From contig CM049316.1 of the NCBI GenBank assembly GCA_026874595.1, positions 54,259,676 through 54,323,675 on the forward strand: a stretch of DNA of 64,000 nucleotides. The letters run 5' to 3'. The notes under the pieces were generated by a model. That model saw nothing but the letters and a program-made list of their open reading frames with translations. It ran no database searches and was not told where the DNA came from. The stretch is from Sipunculus nudus (Eukaryota; Annelida; Sipuncula; Golfingiida; Sipunculidae). The number at the start of each line of letters is the position of its first letter. Position 1 is the stretch's first letter. Both the position numbers and the translations under genes were made by a program. Below are positions 58,561-64,000 of the stretch, one piece after another.

Positions 58561-60090
58561 AGGTAACACTTATGTTTTTTACAAAGCGCACTTTGCCTAA
58601 TTCTTTATTATCTTTTTAATTTGTACTCTGTTTTTCTGGATTTTCCTCTGGTGTTTGCGTTTCCTGACAGGGTTTGCATCCGTTATACATCCTCTGTCTA
58701 TATGCAGCCTGTCGTTCTTAAAAACTAGAATATTTCCTGGCAATCGCCATATTTCACTAGAATGCATAAGGAAATCATTCAATATAACTGTGTTGTACTC
58801 TTAATAAAAAAATAATAGAAACAGAATTATAATAAAAATGAAATTTTCTAATATAAGTAACCTTACCCGTGTACTTTGTCATTTCTGTTATGACAATGTC
58901 AAATCTGTTACAATAGATTTGTGACAATAACCGTAAACGCTTAATTTTCTTTTTGGTATCCCATGATTGCCGTTCATACTGTAAATTACACTTCTGTACA
59001 ATACACTTCTACTTTATTTAATCCGCACACTTTTTTCAACTCAGCTTTTTAGTTTTCCTGATATTAATGTAACATTAATGAGGCATAGAAAACCTACGCA
59101 CCTGTTCACATGAACGCTTCCGCCCGATGCTGAAAGACGCATCGTCCACCTGACGCGGAGATCTAAGATATGTCTTAGGGCACCCTAGAGAGCCCCCCCC
59201 CCCCCCACCCCACCCCCCCGCCCAGGTGTTTATCCAGATAATTTACTAAGTTTTCTTTCTGTGGCATGAAACGTTAAATGTAACATAAATGATGCGTTTT
59301 GAATAGACAAAAATTAATTGGAATATACTAATACTTTTGTCTGAGTGACCCTCATGTTTTCATGTTGAAATATGACTAAACATATAAGCACATATAATTA
59401 TACGTTTGCCTTCCCTAAAAAAAAAGAAAATTATAAATCATTAATTATTTGATTAAGACATATAACTCTGGTAAAAAGACATATAGAAATGACGTTTCAT
59501 CCATTTTTAAGTGATAAAAAGCGTTAAATAACAGCAGTGGCAGCTTAAAAGTGCCTTTTTTAGGAATGTATAACTTTGAGATGATTGTGAATAAAACATT
59601 TGCACATCAGCTGCAAAAGATATATACGCATGTGTTATCTATGTACCAATATAATAGACCACAATGGGCCGCTTTTTCCTAGAATCACCCATGTATTTAC
59701 ACCGTGCCGCACTAAGTAACCATTTTAACCGCTCTTAATTATTTCTCATCCCTCTGTTCCCATGTGCGCGTATTTACGTATATGCTCGTATGATTTTTAA
59801 CAAGAAGTTTTCTAATTGTGTCCGTAAGCGTATCTGTATAAGGGCGTATGCGGATGAAAATCGCCACAGGTGCTCTAATTAGACAGATGGCCTTATAAGA
59901 CAGATTGTATTATTAGAAAGATGGTCTTTCAGGCAGCTTCAACTGTACAGTTACTTATGAAAGTGGTATGTGAGATTAGCTGATTAATAACTTTGATTTA
60001 CATTAGGGTCTCATACAGTCTGCGGAAGGAAGTGAATCATTTAAGGTATGTAATACTACATATACATGTATATGTACTTAATTAACAAAA
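58560..60090. other. No recognisable gene; poly(C) run at 59192-59220
   Basis: AT-rich DNA with a C run broken by two A bases near 59192-59220. No exon stands out. Confidence 0.45.
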
Positions 60091-60092
60091 AC

Positions 60093-60261
60093 TTAGACAT
60101 GTACTCCAACACAGGGCCGGAATATATTAGGTTTATGATACACCGTGCCGCCGTGCAAGCTCATGCACAGGTTTATTAAATAAGGACTCCGATTTGCTAA
60201 TGACACATCGCCTTGCCAACAACTCTTTCTAGGAAACACTTTATCGTCCCTTCCAGATAGA
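60093..60261 (-). CDS. Possible terminal exon, unrecognised
   Basis: Minus-strand frame reading GDLPVFLSGRDDKVFPRK, SCWQGDVSLANRSPYLINLC and ending IFRPCVGVHV at a TAA. The acceptor (TTTCTAATAAAG) is weak. Composition looks coding, but there is no family match and no partner exon. Confidence 0.25.
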
Positions 60262-60530
60262 AATACTGGCAAATCCCCTTTATTAGAAATCAACCAAAAT
60301 GTCTATTAATGAAGTATTAATCATGTGAAAACTGATGTACTTTTCTTTATGATTGAACTCGCGCTATCATCCGTTATTAACTGAGAGAAGATCCAGCTCA
60401 TCTCAGACAGACAAAGGGAGTATTTGCGAATTTGGCATTCATTTTCATATGATATTTTAACATGTTTTTAAAATTAAATTTTTTCAAACGGTAGCAAATT
60501 TAAGCACATGCTTTGTTTTCTGTTTATATT

Positions 60531-60740
60531 CAAGAAGTCGCGTCAGCGATATTATTGTGCAAGGTAGATTCAAAGATCCTAAATAGCTTAACTAAAGCAG
60601 CTGATATAGACGCCTTGCTAATGGCTCGTTTTCAAAATGAAACCCGCAATGCGGGAAGAAGCGTTTCGTTGGTTTTACCGAGGTGGCGCCCTGATGACAG
60701 ATTCTTCGGAGAGAGATTGACGGGTACTGCCACCTGTTAG
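60531..60740 (+). CDS. Possible terminal exon, unrecognised
   Basis: After the acceptor TTTCTGTTTATATTCAAG a plus-strand frame is open for about 65 codons to TAG: VASAILLCKVDSKILNSL, AADIDALLMARFQNETRN and LPRWRPDDRFFGERL. Neighbouring candidate exons are on the other strand, so it would belong to a separate gene. Confidence 0.3.
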   Translation, partial: QEVASAILLCKVDSKILNSLTKAADIDALLMARFQNETRNAGRSVSLVLPRWRPDDRFFGERLTGTATC

Positions 60741-61172
60741 GCGCAAACGAAATTAATGTTTGAGTCCGTGGTTTTCAGATATTTTGACAAATCCGAATAA
60801 ATATTGGATTGAGATTACAGAGATTGAGATTAATAATAAAACGTTCAGTTTCCTTCTATTTATTTTCTCTTTTATTTACTCTGTTACTTTGAATGGTATG
60901 ATGTTTTTCTTGATATTTGATTGTACAGCTGTCCTAGAAAATCTGGTTAGAGCTGAGTTATATACATCAATATTTGTCTGGCTTTCTGTTATTTTATTCT
61001 TTTGTATTTAATTTCTCAATTCGGTCGTGACTTCTGCTGGAGACATTAAGTACTAGGACGGACAAGATACATCATCTAACGATGTTTTATTTCAATACCT
61101 TAAAATTCAATACCATATATTAATGGGTAACCGAACAGTTAGCAATTCAAATGCCGTTCTTCTGGGTACTGG

Positions 61173-61333
61173 TCATGGACGGCAAGCAAATGAAAGACGA
61201 ATAATCCTATAGTCCTTAATATGGCTGCTTGTGTTGTATGTTCCGAAAGGGCTGATAAATTCTACAACAACGAATGGGTCCGAAAGATCAGGGAGGCAGA
61301 GTGAAAAGTGATCGTCGGTGATATCAGCCACCT
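61173..61333 (-). CDS. Possible terminal exon, unrecognised
   Basis: Acceptor TTTCTTTGACGATACAG with a good pyrimidine tract on the minus strand is followed by an open frame: VADITDDHFSLCLPDLSDPF, VVVEFISPFGTYNTSS and IRLSFACRP, then TGA at 61173. A short ATG exon candidate (MLLMIVKLLC, donor GTGAGC, about 61580-61549) lies upstream but would join in a different frame. Family unknown. Confidence 0.38.
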
Positions 61334-61669
61334 GTATCGTCAAAGAAAAAATCAGAACTAAAAATTCAGAATTTTTTATCAAAGATGGGATTACTGCACC
61401 GAGTTAACACGTTCCTCGATAATAACTACTTGAATACATTTTATCAGCTTTCATTGCTGTCTCGGGAAATTCCCCTCGTATATTTCGCTTTCCCATTCAG
61501 TAGGTTAAAGGTACAGCAGCCATAATTAACTCAGGCATTTATGCTCACTTGCATAGCAGCTTCACAATCATCAATAACATCGGCTGGTGGAATATATAGA
61601 GAAACGAGACTCGACCTTTTCTCGATGTTACCATATAAATATATTAATGGACTCGATCGTCCCTTCCCA

Positions 61670-62060
61670 TCTTACTGCCTCCGCTAGGAGGGTATGCGTA
61701 CATCCCCGTTCGTCTGTAATAAGGGGGTGGGGGTGGGGGGGGGGCGCAGGGGGTACCCTCCCCCCTATCGATCTAATTAGCAAAAAATACGCGTTTAAGC
61801 TACCCTAGATTGCACGATTATAACCTAAATTTTAAAAAAAATCTACACCTGGGTGGGGGGGGGGGCATCGGCTCAGCTCGCCAGCCTTTGCATACCAGCC
61901 ACGCGGCCTTACAATGTGAGCCCCCTATTCTAAATTCCTGTATCCGCCCCTGGTATTTGTGTGAGCTTGTTAACAACATAACTCACGCAGTCATGAACGA
62001 AATCTCATGCAATTTTCGGGCCTTTTTTCATCACACTATAAGTTCTGTTAAGTTGTGTAT
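61670..62060 (+). repeat. Interspersed repeat family A, copy 5, with G runs
   Basis: ACTGCCTCCGCTAGGAGGGT and CATCCCCGTTCGTCTG are separated by G-rich sequence (G runs at 61726-61744 and 61852-61866) from CTCACGCAGTCATGAACGAA and ATCTCATGCAATTTTCGGG. The G-rich block 61722-61950 is probably a separate repeat inserted into family A; it ends with TGTATCCGCCCCTGG. Confidence 0.65.
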
Positions 62061-62464
62061 AAGAACATGTAATTGGTGATTTTTCATGTATTTGTGATAG
62101 ATTTTATTTTAACATCAGTCAAGTTTATCGCTCATTACATATCAAGAATAAAATTTTCTTTTATTTATTTTGCGCCTAACCATTGTACATAGGTCCTGAC
62201 ACCAAAACCTGTTCAAAATGGAAAAACCATGCCCCTGCATGCTACTAAATGTACATACCTAGCTATATATTACAAATAACAACTCTTTATGTCTAGTCAC
62301 TATGGGACAGAAATATTTATTTTTTTATGTCAATAAATCAAACCTCTGGTCCCTTTTTATAACATTTCAAATCAATTCTATTCACTTTTACCCAAATATC
62401 ATTTATTCCCATCAATTTTTTTAATGAAAAAAACGATATACCATGTCGTTAGATGCTGTTACAG

Positions 62465-62703
62465 GGACCTGGACAGCTGAGTGGTAACACGTTCGGCCTT
62501 CTCCGCTGGCGACCCGGGTTCAATACCTGGCGTGGCTATGAGAGTGGGTTGTAGTTGCCCGGCCAAGTTCGGTGGTTTTTCACCGGGTTTTCCGGTTTCC
62601 TCCACCCTTATCAACTACCGAGCGCCAACATCCGAGCCACGGAGAATGCCTCGTATTAGTTATAATAACTAGTTGTACAATCAGTGGAAAATTAAAAAAA
62701 AAA
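62465..62703 (+). mobile_element. tRNA-derived SINE
   Basis: The head has an A-box-like AGCTGAGTGGTAACACG and a B-box GGGTTCAATACC at 62517-62528 with tRNA-like spacing. It is followed by a conserved-looking central block CACCGGGTTTTCCGGTTTCC and an A-rich tail at 62690-62703. The central block resembles those shared between animal SINE superfamilies; I cannot name which. Confidence 0.8.
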
Positions 62704-63439
62704 TATTTAATTAACAGCCAGTGCCCAGAGTGTACACAGCATCAGCTCATGCTAGTGAAGGATCGTTAAACGTTTGTAATAAAAAATTATATCATAATGT
62801 CATGATAGAGTTGAAAATATCCGCAACACTTACAGTCAACAGATGGGAGTGCGAGAGTAGTATTAGTATACGAGAATTAAAAAAATATATATCTCAGGTC
62901 AACTAAGGTTCAAATGAGATCGACAGGACCTTTATGTACATGCACAGCTAGGGGTGTAGCAGCAGATACTACAATAAGGAGCAAAAGAGTTTGAAAAGGA
63001 TGGTTCTCCCTGACATCCACATGATCCAGAAGATTCATGGAGACTGAAGAGAAAAGAATCAGCGTGCAAGAAATATAGCATGCTTTCAAATGATAACTGT
63101 TTAAAGTGAAATATTTCTTATACTTTCATGCTAAGAAAGTATAGTTCCAAAATGGCCCTCTGTGATTTTCTCGATGGATCTGGGGGGGGGGGGGGAGGGG
63201 GGGAGGCGCCCCCTCCCCCTCAATATAAATCCTGGATCCAGCACTACTTTTATTCTGAATATCGATAATTAAGTATGACAAAATTAATTTTGTAAAACAA
63301 ATGTATACATCTGCGTGGCACAGCATTACAGGCACGCACACAAATTTAACAGACAGTCGGACTTTTATTTTTATTTGATAATATTTGAAAAATAAATTGG
63401 TAAAAATCACAGTCTCTTTTCACCCCTTGTTGTGTTTGA

Positions 63440-63440
<1 letters not shown>
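62704..63440. other. No recognisable gene; G-run repeat at 63180-63240
   Basis: A G run (63182-63195 and following) leads into CGCCCCCTCCCCCTCAATAT and ATCCTGGATCC, similar to the G-rich block at 61722-61950. Otherwise nothing. Confidence 0.45.

Positions 63441-63442
<2 letters not shown>

Positions 63443-63483
<41 letters not shown>
63443..63483. repeat. (TA)n microsatellite
   Basis: TA run followed by a few TATG units. Confidence 0.9.
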
Positions 63484-63495
<12 letters not shown>

Positions 63496-63563
63496 GTATA
63501 TGTGTCAGATTGATAGATGGAAACAAACTAGCAGTTGTTCAGAAATCTAACCTTTATATAAAT

Positions 63564-63565
<2 letters not shown>

Positions 63566-63625
<60 letters not shown>
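63566..63625. repeat. (TA)n microsatellite
   Basis: About 60 bases of uninterrupted TA. Confidence 0.92.
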
Positions 63626-63629
<4 letters not shown>

Positions 63630-63659
63630 CATGTAATCATGATAAATTTTAAAATCTGA

Positions 63660-64000
63660 AGTTAATAAATCAATTATGAATCCTTGTCGTACCAATAAAT
63701 CCCTTGGGGGGATAAGGACACATTTATTCTTTATTAATCATTTTATAATTATATATTTAACTTATCATACTGCATGCATACCACGGTCAAAGAAGAACAA
63801 ACCCCCATCAATATGATGACCTTGTCCTTCAGCTAACAACACACATTGAGAATTGTTGATTTTGACATGTCTGGACAGAATATCCATATCGAACACGTGG
63901 GTGAATACTCACGTTGGCTTGGTATGCCGGGTAATATATAATAACATATAAAAATAATTTTTCGATATTTTATTTATTTTTAGTTTTTATTTTGATTCGT
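63660..64000. other. No recognisable gene
   Basis: AT-rich sequence to the end of the window. Confidence 0.5.

Noticed and set aside
62465-62540. A tRNA gene
   Set aside because: It has A and B boxes but no clean cloverleaf, and it is followed by a SINE central domain and A-rich tail.
63432-63659. Open frame of alternating Ile and Tyr
   Set aside because: Product of (TA)n microsatellites.

Overview
This is AT-rich nuclear DNA from an invertebrate animal, most likely a bivalve mollusc. That is an inference from its content: a two-gene PIF/Harbinger transposon, Tx1/L1-like and CR1-like LINEs, a Gypsy remnant, a Helitron, tRNA-derived SINE sequence, and tandem arrays with 145-160 bp units like those reported in bivalve repeats. 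There are no bacterial operons, rRNA genes or CRISPR arrays. Host genes appear only as short exons with splice sites, and most of the window is nested mobile elements and their debris.

Host coding signal. (1) A three-exon minus-strand gene (32979 to 27738) whose splice phases all match; it encodes a predicted 155-residue protein with a signal peptide, 12 cysteines after it, and a GPI-anchor-like hydrophobic tail. (2) A plus-strand gene fragment (2275-3423, perhaps ending at 4676) with three small exons in matching phase, two of them symmetric microexons. (3) A good plus-strand internal exon at 26619-26763. (4) Weaker single exons at 54063-54345, 55005-55180, 60093-60261, 60531-60740 and 61173-61333. 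None of these proteins was recognised.

Layout. 1-8 kb: host gene fragment among repeats. 9.6-10.9 kb: a diverged 700-bp duplication. 12-21 kb: a degraded minus-strand Tx1/L1-like LINE with two ORFs, split inside ORF1 by a 4.9-kb Harbinger that carries its own transposase and a Myb/MADF-like partner gene. 22.8-24.1 kb: Gypsy LTR plus RNase H. 26-33 kb: host exons. 34.8-36.1 kb: tandem array. 37.9-41.9 kb: a nearly intact Tx1/L1-like LINE with four frameshifts, all at homopolymers. 42-46.4 kb: repeats and a 411-bp TA-flanked MITE. 47-51.1 kb: a CR1-like LINE cut at its YADD motif by a 1.68-kb Helitron-type element. 51.1-53.9 kb: a nest of Harbinger-like MITEs inside one long palindrome. 54-64 kb: weak exons, a second tandem array (56.8-58.5 kb), a SINE and microsatellites.

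The strongest new observations are the Helitron insertion, whose removal restores the LINE reading frame; the composite structure of that Helitron, with two 5' ends and one 3' end; the Harbinger inside LINE ORF1; the nested MITE cluster; and the small cysteine-rich, probably GPI-anchored gene.
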